Positions 1 to 7,687 of a DNA stretch of 8,289 nt are shown here, piece by piece. The stretch covers positions 1-8,289 of the forward strand of contig JAKAMS010000100.1 in NCBI GenBank assembly GCA_021812745.1. The letters run 5' to 3'. Origin of the DNA: Bacteroidota bacterium. GTDB lineage: Bacteria > Bacteroidota > Ignavibacteria > Ignavibacteriales > Melioribacteraceae. Made by a program: the position numbers and the translations under genes. Below the pieces are notes generated by a model. It searched no databases, was not told the DNA's origin, and worked only from the letters and a program-made list of their open reading frames with translations. The stretch's first letter is position 1, and every line of letters starts with the position of its first letter.

Positions 1-848
1 TTAAAGAGTTAAGAGATAAAACCGGCGCCGGTATGATGGATTGTAAGCAAGCTCTTACTGAATCCAACGGAGATTTTGAAAAAGCTGTTGAGATTTTGAG
101 AAAAAAAGGCGCGTCTGTTGCGGCTAAAAGAGCAGAAAGAACAGCTAACGAAGGTGTTGTCCTTACTCGCGTTTTTAATAATGGTAAAACAGGTGCAATC
201 TTAGAAGTTAATTGCGAAACCGATTTTGTTGCCAATAGCGATGACTTTACAAACTTTGCAAATTTTGTTATGGATGCAGTAATCAGCAATAAACCTGCAG
301 ATGTTGCCGCATTATTACAGATTACAAAAGATGGAAAAAATGTTGCAGATGAATTGAATGCTCTTATAGGCAAAATTGGCGAGAAGATTGAAATTTCACG
401 CTTTGCTTTAGATAATACTTCCAACGGAGAAATTGTAGATTACATTCACATGGGTTCAAAACTTGGTGTGTTGATTGAAGCTGAAAACGTTCCAGCAGAT
501 AAAGCAGCAGAGTTTCAGCCGATCTTGAAAGATATTGCAATGCAAGTTGCAGCGATGAGACCGCTTTCAATTTACCGCGATGAAGTTGATAAATCTCTTG
601 TAGAAAAAGAAATAGATATTTATAAAGAGATCGCGCGTAAAGAAGGCAAACCGGAACAAATTCTTGAAAAGATTGCTCTCGGCAAGCTCAACAAATTCTA
701 CGAAGAAAATTGTTTGTTCGAACAGGCGTTTGTTAAAGACAATACTAAAAAGATCAGCGTTCTTATTGATGATTTCAATAAAAAGAATTCTGCTCAGACA
801 AAGCTTGTCAAGTTCAGACGCTTTCATCTCAGCGATGAAAATAAATGA
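1..848 (+). CDS. tsf: Elongation factor Ts, 5' end missing
   Basis: EF-Ts is the cytoplasmic guanine-nucleotide exchange factor that regenerates EF-Tu-GTP during translation elongation. The reading frame is open from base 3 and enters the window inside the N-terminal UBA-like domain, at KELRDKTGAGMMDCKQALTE, which is the family signature; probably only about ten residues are missing. The exchange-core motif CETDFVANSDDF (around bases 213-248) carries the Asp-Phe pair that in known EF-Ts disturbs the Mg site of EF-Tu. The later segment AAMRPLSIYRDEV and the C-terminal LFEQAFVKD and VKFRRF segments are also typical, so the protein looks intact and functional. The ATG at base 33 is internal, not the start. 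By the usual rpsB-tsf order, rpsB probably lies just upstream, outside the window. The gene ends in TGA and is followed at once by an intrinsic terminator. Confidence 0.97.
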   Translation, partial: KELRDKTGAGMMDCKQALTESNGDFEKAVEILRKKGASVAAKRAERTANEGVVLTRVFNNGKTGAILEVNCETDFVANSDDFTNFANFVMDAVISNKPADVAALLQITKDGKNVADELNALIGKIGEKIEISRFALDNTSNGEIVDYIHMGSKLGVLIEAENVPADKAAEFQPILKDIAMQVAAMRPLSIYRDEVDKSLVEKEIDIYKEIARKEGKPEQILEKIALGKLNKFYEENCLFEQAFVKDNTKKISVLIDDFNKKNSAQTKLVKFRRFHLSDENK

Positions 849-856
849 TTCTAAAG

Positions 857-889
857 AAGGTCTTATTTCTAAATAAGACCTTTTTTTTT
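857..889 (+). terminator. Intrinsic terminator between tsf and pyrH
   Basis: The arm AAGGTCTTATTT (857-868) is perfectly complementary to AAATAAGACCTT (871-882). Allowing for a real loop this makes a stem of about 11 base pairs, and a run of nine T (881-889) follows. It begins nine bases after the tsf stop. The pyrH ribosome binding site begins only about six bases after the T run, so there is no space for a pyrH promoter downstream of the hairpin. Confidence 0.88.
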
Positions 890-905
890 ATATTGGAGAA
901 GAATT

Positions 906-1646
906 ATGAAAAAGAATCTTAAATACAACCGTATACTTTTGAAACTCAGCGGCGAATCTCTTGCCGGTGAACACGATTTTGGAATCAATTCCAAAATTCT
1001 GGATTTCTTTTCCGATGAAATTAAAAAAGTTCACGATCTAGGCGTTCAAATAGGTATTGTAATCGGCGGAGGAAATATTTACCGCGGATTAAATTCAAAC
1101 GGACAATCTATAGACCGTGTTACGGGCGATCAGATGGGAATGCTTGCTACAATAATTAATTCTCTTGCCCTTCAAAGCGCTTGCGAAAGCAAAGGTATCT
1201 ACACAAGATTGATGACAGCAATCAGCATGGAAGCTATTGCCGAACCGTATATCCGCAGAAGAGCAATCCGCCATCTGGAAAAAGGGAGAGTTGTAATATT
1301 CGGTGCCGGAACCGGTCATCCATATTTTAGTACCGATACTGCGGCATCTTTGCGTGCTGTGGAAATTGAAGCCGATGCGATATTTAAAGGCACACGCGTT
1401 GACGGTGTTTTCGATTCTGATCCGGAAATTAATCCAGGTGCGGCTCTCTTTGAAGAAATTTCTTATCTGGATGTAATGCAAAAAAATCTTAGAGTAATGG
1501 ATTTGACTGCAATCAGTCTTTGTAAAGAAAATAATCTTCCAATAATTGTTTTCAATATGGATAAACCGGATAATCTTTTAAAAGTAATTACCGGAGAAAA
1601 TATTGGCACTTCGGTCAGAAATATTGTTCAACCAAATAAAAATTGA
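906..1646 (+). CDS. pyrH: UMP kinase (uridylate kinase)
   Basis: Bacterial UMP kinase phosphorylates UMP to UDP with ATP in the cytoplasm, feeding UTP/CTP synthesis. It is an amino-acid-kinase-fold hexamer unrelated to eukaryotic UMP/CMP kinases. At 246 residues it has normal length. Visible motifs in order are LLKLSGESL (11-19, ATP phosphate binding), IGGGNIYRG (53-61), [11 protein letters not shown] (72-82), [13 protein letters not shown] (135-147, UMP and phosphate site), [13 protein letters not shown] (161-173) and [12 protein letters not shown] (195-206). The ATG start is supported by GGAGAAG at 895-901. It lies 57 bases after tsf and 21 bases before frr, the classic tsf-pyrH-frr order. 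Transcription must cross the hairpin at 857-889 or start inside tsf, since no promoter fits in the gap. Confidence 0.97.
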   Translation: MKKNLKYNRILLKLSGESLAGEHDFGINSKILDFFSDEIKKVHDLGVQIGIVIGGGNIYRGLNSNGQSIDRVTGDQMGMLATIINSLALQSACESKGIYTRLMTAISMEAIAEPYIRRRAIRHLEKGRVVIFGAGTGHPYFSTDTAASLRAVEIEADAIFKGTRVDGVFDSDPEINPGAALFEEISYLDVMQKNLRVMDLTAISLCKENNLPIIVFNMDKPDNLLKVITGENIGTSVRNIVQPNKN

Positions 1647-1667
1647 AATAAATATTTAGAGGATTCT

Positions 1668-2228
1668 ATGATTAATCATCCACAAATTAAAGATGCACGG
1701 CATAGGATGGATAAAAGCGTTGAGGCATTCAGAGCGGAAATTTCTAAGATAAGAACCGGCAAAGCTACTACCGCTCTACTCGATGGAATTAAAGTAGATT
1801 ATTACGGAACTATGAGCCCGCTCAATCAAGTTGGCAATGTTACCGTTCTTGATGTACACACTCTTGCAATAACACCTTGGGATAAAAGTATGGTGCAGGC
1901 AATTGATAAAGCGATTCTTGCTTCCGATCTTGGCTTAAATCCTATAAGCGACGGAACGAACATCAAAATTCCAATACCGGCATTGACCGAAGAAAGAAGA
2001 AAGGATTTTGTTAAGCTGGTAAAGAAAATTGGTGAAGAAGCTAAGGTTGCTTTAAGAAATGTTCGGCGCGATGCGAATGATCATCTTAAAAGATTGGAAA
2101 AAGAAAAAAGTATGACCGAAGATGAACTGAAAGAAGCCGAGAAGGAAACACAAAAAATGACTGATGAACATATCTCTAAAATTGACGAAATCATCAAACA
2201 CAAAGAAAAAGAAATTATGGAAGTGTAG
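1668..2228 (+). CDS. frr: Ribosome recycling factor
   Basis: RRF acts with EF-G to split post-termination ribosomes and release mRNA and tRNA. The 186-residue length matches the family (about 185). The N-terminal helix with ISKIRTGKATTALLDGIKVDYYG (25-47) is a hallmark. The middle domain (about 31-105) contains TPWDKSM and ASDLGLNP and ends at GTNIKIPIPALTEERRK (96-112). The segment RNVRRDANDHLKRLEKE (130-146) in domain I carries the conserved arginines needed for ribosome binding. The remainder is a charged three-helix-bundle tail ending in KHKEKEIMEV. AGAGG at 1658-1662 serves as the ribosome binding site for the ATG. The 21-base gap from pyrH indicates cotranscription, and a strong terminator lies about 80 bases downstream. 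Confidence 0.97.
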   Translation: MINHPQIKDARHRMDKSVEAFRAEISKIRTGKATTALLDGIKVDYYGTMSPLNQVGNVTVLDVHTLAITPWDKSMVQAIDKAILASDLGLNPISDGTNIKIPIPALTEERRKDFVKLVKKIGEEAKVALRNVRRDANDHLKRLEKEKSMTEDELKEAEKETQKMTDEHISKIDEIIKHKEKEIMEV

Positions 2229-2230
2229 TT

Positions 2231-2295
2231 TTAGCTTTTAGCTCGCCTCGTCTTCGACAACGAGTAGAAGCGGGCTGTATGCAATTAGCGATTAG
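2231..2295 (+). repeat. Palindromic intergenic element flanked by TTAGCNN heptamers
   Basis: Between frr and its terminator lies a compact structured stretch. TTAG occurs at 2231, 2238, 2285 and 2292, so each flank holds two copies seven bases apart (TTAGCTTTTAGCT on the left, TTAGCGATTAG on the right). The core folds: AGCTCGC (2240-2246) pairs with GCGGGCT (2270-2276) with one G-T wobble, and CTCGT (2247-2251) pairs with ACGAG (2260-2264), leaving a five-base bulge TAGAA. It has no open reading frame and is more GC-rich than its surroundings. Its form resembles a dispersed intergenic repeat, but only one copy is in the window, so repeat status is inferred. It could instead be a secondary structure in the frr 3' UTR. 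Confidence 0.45.
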
Positions 2296-2305
2296 AAAAA
2301 ATTGG

Positions 2306-2329
2306 ACCCCGGCAAAACCGGGGTTTTTT
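2306..2329 (+). terminator. Intrinsic terminator after frr
   Basis: CCCCGG (2307-2312) pairs with CCGGGG (2318-2323) around a CAAAA loop, extended by an outer A-T pair, and is followed by six T (2324-2329). This GC-rich stem in an AT-rich setting ends the tsf-pyrH-frr transcript and insulates the malic enzyme gene. Confidence 0.93.
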
Positions 2330-2456
2330 GTTCTAAACGGATTCAATTCATTTTTTACTTGTTTCTTGTTTGATAATAAATCCATAATTTTTGGAAGACA
2401 AAAACCTCTTAATTAAAGAAACAATTCATTCAAAGAATTAAAAAAGGAATAATTTT

Positions 2457-4709
2457 ATGAGTTCCAACAAAGAAGAAGCTCTGCGTTATCATAGTGAAGG
2501 AAGGAAAGGGAAGATTGAAGTTATTCCCACAAAGCCCTGCTTTACAGCGCACGAGCTAGGGCTTGCTTATACGCCGGGTGTAGCTGAACCGTGTAGAGAG
2601 ATTGAAAAGAACGATGACGATGTTTACAAGTACACTGCAAAGGGAAATTTAGTTGCTGTAGTTTCAAACGGCACTGCCGTTCTTGGATTAGGAGATATTG
2701 GTCCTCACGCCGGAAAACCTGTTATGGAAGGTAAGGGCGTTTTGTTCAAACGATTTGCCGATATTGATGTGTTCGACATCGAACTGAAAACACATGATCC
2801 TAAAGAAGTAATTCGTGCAGTTCAACTTCTTGAACCGACATTCGGCGGTATCAATTTGGAAGATATCAAAGCTCCCGAATGTTTTGAAATTGAAGAAGAA
2901 CTCAAAAAAACTATGAACATTCCTGTGTTCCATGATGATCAGCATGGAACAGCTATCATTTCATGTGCGGCATTAATCAATGCAGTGGAAATAGCCGGTA
3001 AGAAATTAGACAAAATAAAAATTGTTATTTCCGGTGCGGGCGCTGCTGCTATTTCGTGTTGCAAACTATATGTGGCTGCCGGTGTGAAGGTAGAAAATAT
3101 TGCAATGTTTGATACCAAAGGGCATGTCAACAAAAAAAGAACCGACCTAAACAAGTACAAAGAAATGTTTGCCCAAAATATAGAGTATAAAGATTTGGCA
3201 GATGGAATGAAAAATGCGGACGTTTTCCTTGGTTTATCAAAAGGCAATGTTGTATCCAAAGAGATGGTTAAATCTATGGCAAAAAATCCAATTGTCTTTG
3301 CAATGGCTAATCCGGATCCTGAAATCACTTATGAAGATGCAATTGATGCACGCAAAGATATTATTATGGCTACGGGCAGAAGCGATTATCCAAATCAAGT
3401 TAATAATGTTTTAGGATTTCCGTTTATATTCCGCGGCGCTCTTGATGTACGTGCATCTCAGATTAACGAAGAGATGAAGATGGCGGCAACGCGCGCTCTT
3501 GCTCAGCTAGCCAAAGAAAAAGTTCCGGAAATAGTACTTAACGCGTACGGCGGAAAAGAATTTTCATTTGGTCCGGAATATATTATTCCAAAGCCGTTCG
3601 ATCCAAGAGTACTTTGGACTGTTGCGCCGGCAGTTGCAAGAGCCGCAATGGAAACTAAAGTTGCAAAAAATCCGATTGCTGATTGGGAAGCATACAAAAT
3701 TGAGTTGCAAGAACGTCTCGGTTTTTCAACAGAGATTGCACGTGTTATGGTTCACAAAGCTCAGCAGAATCCAAAGAAAGTTGTTTATCCTGAAGGCGAA
3801 GAAGAAAAAATTATACGTGCCGCTAATTCTTGCTATGATGATAACATTGCCAAGCCGATACTTCTGGGAAACGAACAGGTAATCAAAACAAGAATAGTTG
3901 ATCTGGGATTTGATCTTAAGAAGTTTGAGATTATTGATCCGGTTACAACAACTAAAGGGGCAAAGTATGAAGAAGAATTCTATCAAAGAAGGCAAAGAAG
4001 AGGTGTTACTCCGCGCGATGTGAAACTATTAATGCGGGATCCAAATTATTTTGCCGCTATGATGGTTGAAAAGGGAGATGCTCACGCAATGGTTGGCGGT
4101 TTAACTCAGCATTATCCTCAAACAATCAGACCGGCACTGCAATGTATTGGGGTTAAAGAAGGTCTAAAAGTTGTATCGGGAATGTATATCGTCATCATAA
4201 AGCGTAAAATATTTTTCTTTGCGGATTGTACAGTAAACGTTGATCCAACAGCGGATGAGCTTGCGGAGATAGCAATAAGCGCAGCGGAAGCGGTTAAAGA
4301 ATTCGACATTGTTCCCAAGATTGCAATGTTATCATTCAGTAACTTTGGCAGCGCGCCTTATCCTCAAACAATCAAAGTAGCCGATGCAGTAAAAATTGTT
4401 AAACAAAAAAGACCGGATTTAATGGTTGACGGTGAAATGCAGGCAGATACTGCTGTGGTTGCAGAAAAGATTGAAAAAGAATATCCGTTCTCATCATTAA
4501 ACGGAACGGCAAATGTTTTGATCTTTCCAACACTTGAAGCCGGAAATATTTCTTATAAACTTTTGCAAAGATTAACAGATGCAACTGTAATCGGTCCGAT
4601 TCTGATGGGTATGAAAAAACCTGTTCATGTAATTCAAAGAGGCGATACCGTTAACGATATTATTAACATGACAGCCATTGCTGTTGTGGGTGCTAAGGAT
4701 CATAAATAG
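2457..4709 (+). CDS. maeB: Hybrid NADP-type malic enzyme with phosphotransacetylase-like domain
   Basis: The product is predicted to decarboxylate malate oxidatively to pyruvate and CO2, yielding NAD(P)H in the cytoplasm. The 750 residues match the two-domain MaeB family. Residues 1 to about 425 are malic enzyme: [11 protein letters not shown] with the general acid Tyr38, [20 protein letters not shown] with the base Lys93, metal ligands Glu135, Asp136 (NLEDIKAP) and Asp161 (FHDDQHGTA), the nucleotide loop [10 protein letters not shown] (191-200), then MANPDPEI and [19 protein letters not shown]. Residues from about 438 to 750 are phosphotransacetylase-like ([68 protein letters not shown]). 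In characterised hybrid enzymes this domain does not make acetyl phosphate but binds acetyl-CoA as an allosteric inhibitor; the same is inferred here. AAGGA (2444-2448) precedes the ATG. The gene stands alone between two terminators. Cofactor preference is inferred from the family, not proven. Confidence 0.95.
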   Translation: MSSNKEEALRYHSEGRKGKIEVIPTKPCFTAHELGLAYTPGVAEPCREIEKNDDDVYKYTAKGNLVAVVSNGTAVLGLGDIGPHAGKPVMEGKGVLFKRFADIDVFDIELKTHDPKEVIRAVQLLEPTFGGINLEDIKAPECFEIEEELKKTMNIPVFHDDQHGTAIISCAALINAVEIAGKKLDKIKIVISGAGAAAISCCKLYVAAGVKVENIAMFDTKGHVNKKRTDLNKYKEMFAQNIEYKDLADGMKNADVFLGLSKGNVVSKEMVKSMAKNPIVFAMANPDPEITYEDAIDARKDIIMATGRSDYPNQVNNVLGFPFIFRGALDVRASQINEEMKMAATRALAQLAKEKVPEIVLNAYGGKEFSFGPEYIIPKPFDPRVLWTVAPAVARAAMETKVAKNPIADWEAYKIELQERLGFSTEIARVMVHKAQQNPKKVVYPEGEEEKIIRAANSCYDDNIAKPILLGNEQVIKTRIVDLGFDLKKFEIIDPVTTTKGAKYEEEFYQRRQRRGVTPRDVKLLMRDPNYFAAMMVEKGDAHAMVGGLTQHYPQTIRPALQCIGVKEGLKVVSGMYIVIIKRKIFFFADCTVNVDPTADELAEIAISAAEAVKEFDIVPKIAMLSFSNFGSAPYPQTIKVADAVKIVKQKRPDLMVDGEMQADTAVVAEKIEKEYPFSSLNGTANVLIFPTLEAGNISYKLLQRLTDATVIGPILMGMKKPVHVIQRGDTVNDIINMTAIAVVGAKDHK

Positions 4710-4739
4710 GAAACGTTTCTTAAATCTTATTATTAAAAA

Positions 4740-4769
4740 AACCCAACTTCACTAAGAAGTTGGGTTTTT
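4740..4769 (+). terminator. Intrinsic terminator after maeB, possibly bidirectional
   Basis: AACCCAACTTC (4740-4750) pairs perfectly with GAAGTTGGGTT (4756-4766) around ACTAA. T residues continue to 4769, and a run of A (4735-4740) precedes the stem, so the hairpin would also read as a terminator on the opposite strand. It lies about 30 bases after the maeB stop and separates maeB from the envelope genes. Confidence 0.93.
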
Positions 4770-4829
4770 CGTTATTTATATTGCGATTAGATAATTATAT
4801 CTTAGCCACATAATACCGGCAAGATTATA

Positions 4830-5456
4830 GTGCTAAAAAATATTTTATATATCTCCGGAAGTATGATCCTTTTTTTCGCAGGATTAATTCTCTATGGAGT
4901 AATTCTCAATTTGCGGGAAGTTACTCTTCAAGAGGCGATGTTAGAAAAAGGGATACCGAAACTGAACGACGTTCGTTTGGTGGTTGATAGAAAAAACTAC
5001 CGGATAGAATTATACTCGGAAAAAGTTCTGATTAAAACATATAAGGCGGTATTCGGCAAAAATTCAGGCACGTTAAAAACTTCAGCGACCGATAATGTAA
5101 CTCCGATTGGCGAGTATAAAATTTGCGCAATTGATACTGTTTCAAAATATCATAAATATTTGCATCTTAATTTCCCTAATGAACGGGATGCTGCCGAAGC
5201 ATTCAAACAAAAGTATATTTTGGAAGATGAGTTAAATGCAATTTTACTTTCGGCTAAGAATAAAGAGTGCCCGCCGAAAGAGACTAAACTCGGTTCCGAT
5301 GTCGGCATTCACGGAATAGGAAAGTATAACATAATATTCAAAAATCTGCCTTTCACATTTAATTGGACTAACGGCTCAATAGCTGTGAGTAATGAAAACA
5401 TTGATGAATTATATTCAATAATTAAAGTCGGTACACCGGTTAAAATAACTTATTAG
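4830..5456 (+). CDS. Membrane-anchored YkuD (L,D-transpeptidase-like) protein with Ser at the catalytic Cys position
   Basis: L,D-transpeptidases of the YkuD fold crosslink or trim peptidoglycan in the periplasm using a catalytic Cys. This 208-residue protein begins with a hydrophobic segment (about 5-27), giving a membrane anchor or uncleaved signal. The domain follows: VRLVVDRKNYRIELYSE (48-64), an NVTPIGEYKI strand (89-98), LHLNFPNERDA (111-121), PPKETKLGSDVGIHGIG (148-164) with conserved His161, then WTNGSIAVSNENIDELY (179-195). The last is the family's TxGCIALSNEDIDEL motif, but residue 183 is Ser (TCA at 5376-5378). The only other Cys residues, 99 and 147, are outside the motif. The protein may therefore be inactive or altered. 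The start is GTG with no good ribosome binding site; the ATG at 4863 (residue 12) has GGAAG nearby but spaced too close, and would still leave the hydrophobic segment. The Omp85 gene starts 12 bases after its stop. Confidence 0.85.
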   Translation: MLKNILYISGSMILFFAGLILYGVILNLREVTLQEAMLEKGIPKLNDVRLVVDRKNYRIELYSEKVLIKTYKAVFGKNSGTLKTSATDNVTPIGEYKICAIDTVSKYHKYLHLNFPNERDAAEAFKQKYILEDELNAILLSAKNKECPPKETKLGSDVGIHGIGKYNIIFKNLPFTFNWTNGSIAVSNENIDELYSIIKVGTPVKITY

Positions 5457-5468
5457 CGGATTGGTCTA

Positions 5469-7595
5469 TTGAAAATCAAATACTGGCTTATAATATTTTT
5501 TCTTTTTTCAATTGTGCTCTCTGCACAAACGAATAAAAAATATGAGCTTTCAAAAATATTATTCGAAGGGAATGATGCTTTTTCTTCTTCCGACTTAAGT
5601 CTAATTATTCAGTCTAAAGAATCTCCAAACTGGTTGCTTCAATTCGTTAATAAATTTTCCAGTATCGGCGGAAAAGCTATTTATTTCGATTCTCTCATTG
5701 TTCCTAGCGATATAAATGCCTTAAAAGGTTTTTACCAATCAAAAGGATATTTCAAAGCCCGGATTAAGTCTCATTACAATCTTGATACTTCTAACAGCAG
5801 TGCTTCTTTGACATTTACAATTGCCGAATCGCAGCCGGCACATTTCAGATCGTTTGTGTTCAAGGGTTTGGAATGGATTGCACCTGAATACCAAAAGACG
5901 CTTGGAGATTATATTCATGTTGATACCACAACTGTTTATGAAGATGCAATAGTTGATGAAAAGAAAAATTACATTACAAACTTTTTACGCGATCACGGTT
6001 ATATGCTCGTAAAGATAGATCGTCCTAAAGTTGTTATTGACACGATGAAAAATTATGTGGATGTGGAACTTCATTTTGATACCGGCAACCGTTATAAAAT
6101 TAGCGACATAAAGACTCAACGCTCGGGTAAAGGCGCAGATTTGGTTGATGATGATTTATTGAAAGAAATAGTCGGCATAAAAATAGGGAGCTGGTACAGC
6201 AATTATGAAAATCAAAGAGGCATTGTCCGTCTCTTCAGAACAAATTTATTTACGTCTGCATCGGTAAATGGTATTATCTCTGATACAAATGGAATAAACG
6301 TTCCGCTCAATATTACGGCAGAGATTGGACTGATGCATGAGTTCTCGCCGGAAATAATTGTTAACAATGAATACAATACTTTCAATCTTGGTTTGGGATT
6401 AAACCTAATCAAAAAAAATTTTCTTGGAGGCGCGCGTAAAATTACATTCGGAACATCGGTTGCCGTACAAAGTATTTCCGAATTTTTAAAACATCCGTCT
6501 TTTTCCGATTCAACTTTTTACGGTTACGCCGATGCTCGAGTTGCAATTGAACAGCCGTTTCTTTTTGGAGCTCCGATCAATACAAAATTTGAAGTTTATC
6601 TTACTACTCAAAAAACAAAAGATGGTTACAATTCCACTCAATACGGCGGAAAGCTAAGTTTTGATTTTGAACTACCCCAATTTGCTTACTTCAATTCTTT
6701 CAATACATATTTTAATATTGAACGGGCAGAATATTCATACAAGCGCGATTATCTGATAAGTTTAATGAGCACATCATATCAGCAGAATCAAGGTTATCCT
6801 AAAAATGTAGCGGATTCTATGGCGGTGTTAAAGCTGGAGAATACTCTTGGCGGTAAATTGATTTCGGCAAATACAAATGCAGTTATAGGCGCCAATATTG
6901 GTGCAAATAAAACAAACGATTTGTTCTTTCCCACAAGAGGTTACGCCATTTCATTCCAGTTGGAAGATGGCAATTCAATTCCATACCTCTTCAGCAGAAT
7001 ATCAAATTCGGAATTTATCAGACCATTATTTTTCAAGACGGTACTAACTACATCATTTTATTTGCCGGTTTACGATTCAAAAGTTAACTCGCTTGGAATG
7101 AAATTTAAGGTCGGACAAATTTTTACATACCGGGGCGACAAAGCCAACATTTCTGTGAATCAAAGATTATATGCCGGAGGAAGCAACTCTGTTCGCGGCT
7201 GGGCAACTCGCCAGCTCGTTCCTAAAAATGAAGAGTTCAATCTTGATCAAAATCTTACGCAAGAAGCTATTGAAGCAATTCTTGTAAGAGGCGCGGCAAC
7301 CGGCGGTTTTTTCCTTTTCGAAGGTTCAGTTGAAACACGTAACAGACTATTCGGTCGTTTTGGTTCCGCCCTTTTTATTGATTATGGCAATACATGGAAC
7401 AGTAGTAAAGAATTTCGCTTTGATGGAATTGCAGTTGCGGCTGGATTCGGTTTCCGTTACTATTCAGATTTTGCGCCGTTCAGAATTGATTTTGGTTTTA
7501 AGATGTACGACCCCAATGACCGCCGTCCAATCTCTCAAAAGCAGCTCTGGAGAGATGTTTTGCAGTTTCATATCGGAATTGGTGAAGCATTTTAA
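5469..7595 (+). CDS. BamA/TamA-family (Omp85) outer-membrane protein
   Basis: Omp85 proteins insert or translocate proteins at the Gram-negative outer membrane. The 708 residues open with a signal peptide (1 to about 19, cut near VLSA-Q). A periplasmic region to about 285 follows, containing probable POTRA domains: YELSKILFEGNDAFSSSDL (25-43) and KGFYQSKGYFKARIKSHY (86-103) in the first, then KNYITNFLRDHGYMLVKI (166-183) and RYKISDIKT (208-216). The barrel from about 290 to 708 has FFPTRGYAISFQLEDG (486-501), the loop-6 motif RLYAGGSNSVRGW (566-578), GFGFRYYSDFAPFRIDFGF (659-677) and a C-terminal aromatic residue (GIGEAF), the usual outer-membrane signal. The start is TTG; it puts the signal peptide exactly at the N-terminus, the next in-frame ATG lies far inside, and only a weak GCGGA precedes it. 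With few POTRAs it is more TamA-like than a full BamA; its clients are unknown. It is probably cotranscribed with the gene upstream. Confidence 0.9.
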   Translation: MKIKYWLIIFFLFSIVLSAQTNKKYELSKILFEGNDAFSSSDLSLIIQSKESPNWLLQFVNKFSSIGGKAIYFDSLIVPSDINALKGFYQSKGYFKARIKSHYNLDTSNSSASLTFTIAESQPAHFRSFVFKGLEWIAPEYQKTLGDYIHVDTTTVYEDAIVDEKKNYITNFLRDHGYMLVKIDRPKVVIDTMKNYVDVELHFDTGNRYKISDIKTQRSGKGADLVDDDLLKEIVGIKIGSWYSNYENQRGIVRLFRTNLFTSASVNGIISDTNGINVPLNITAEIGLMHEFSPEIIVNNEYNTFNLGLGLNLIKKNFLGGARKITFGTSVAVQSISEFLKHPSFSDSTFYGYADARVAIEQPFLFGAPINTKFEVYLTTQKTKDGYNSTQYGGKLSFDFELPQFAYFNSFNTYFNIERAEYSYKRDYLISLMSTSYQQNQGYPKNVADSMAVLKLENTLGGKLISANTNAVIGANIGANKTNDLFFPTRGYAISFQLEDGNSIPYLFSRISNSEFIRPLFFKTVLTTSFYLPVYDSKVNSLGMKFKVGQIFTYRGDKANISVNQRLYAGGSNSVRGWATRQLVPKNEEFNLDQNLTQEAIEAILVRGAATGGFFLFEGSVETRNRLFGRFGSALFIDYGNTWNSSKEFRFDGIAVAAGFGFRYYSDFAPFRIDFGFKMYDPNDRRPISQKQLWRDVLQFHIGIGEAF

Positions 7596-7631
7596 CAGTT
7601 TTTAAGTGTTATTCCTCATTTAATCCGTTTT

Positions 7632-7663
7632 TTTGTTTACCATCCCATTTTTCCATAAATTTG
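7632..7663 (+). promoter_or_regulatory. Bacteroidota-type promoter for yicC
   Basis: TTTG at 7632-7635 and TAAATTTG at 7656-7663 are separated by 20 bases and fit the Bacteroidota consensus TTTG-N19-21-TAnnTTTG at every defined position. It ends 24 bases before the yicC start codon, with the ribosome binding site between, so transcription should begin around 7670 and leave a short leader. Confidence 0.7.
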
Positions 7664-7687
7664 GCATCACTTTTTTAAGGATTCCAG

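Noticed and set aside
1095..1481. A 128-codon minus-strand open frame inside pyrH.
   Set aside because: Opposite-strand shadow of a clearly conserved gene; its product has no recognisable domain and no ribosome binding site was evident.
2359..2393. Possible maeB promoter: TTGTTT near 2359 with CATAAT at 2383, or the near-motif AATTTTTG ending at 2393.
   Set aside because: The -35 match is only 3 of 6 and the Bacteroidota-type reading lacks the TA and a correctly spaced TTTG. A promoter is expected between the frr terminator and maeB, but I cannot place it.
2939..3328. A 129-codon minus-strand open frame inside maeB with hydrophobic stretches.
   Set aside because: Antisense to the conserved malic enzyme core; its hydrophobic composition follows from the complementary codons.
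4710..4719. Perfect ten-base palindrome GAAACGTTTC just after the maeB stop.
   Set aside because: Short, occurs once, and lies downstream of the gene before its terminator, so an operator role is unsupported.
4770..4829. Gap before the YkuD-like gene examined for a promoter (TTGCGA at 4781, CATAAT at 4809).
   Set aside because: Spacing of 22 bases is too long for a sigma-70 type promoter and no TAnnTTTG is present; nothing can be called with confidence.
7596..7631. Possible terminator after the Omp85 gene (AACAG...AGTGTT followed by T-rich sequence).
   Set aside because: Complementarity is only four to five imperfect pairs; not a convincing hairpin.
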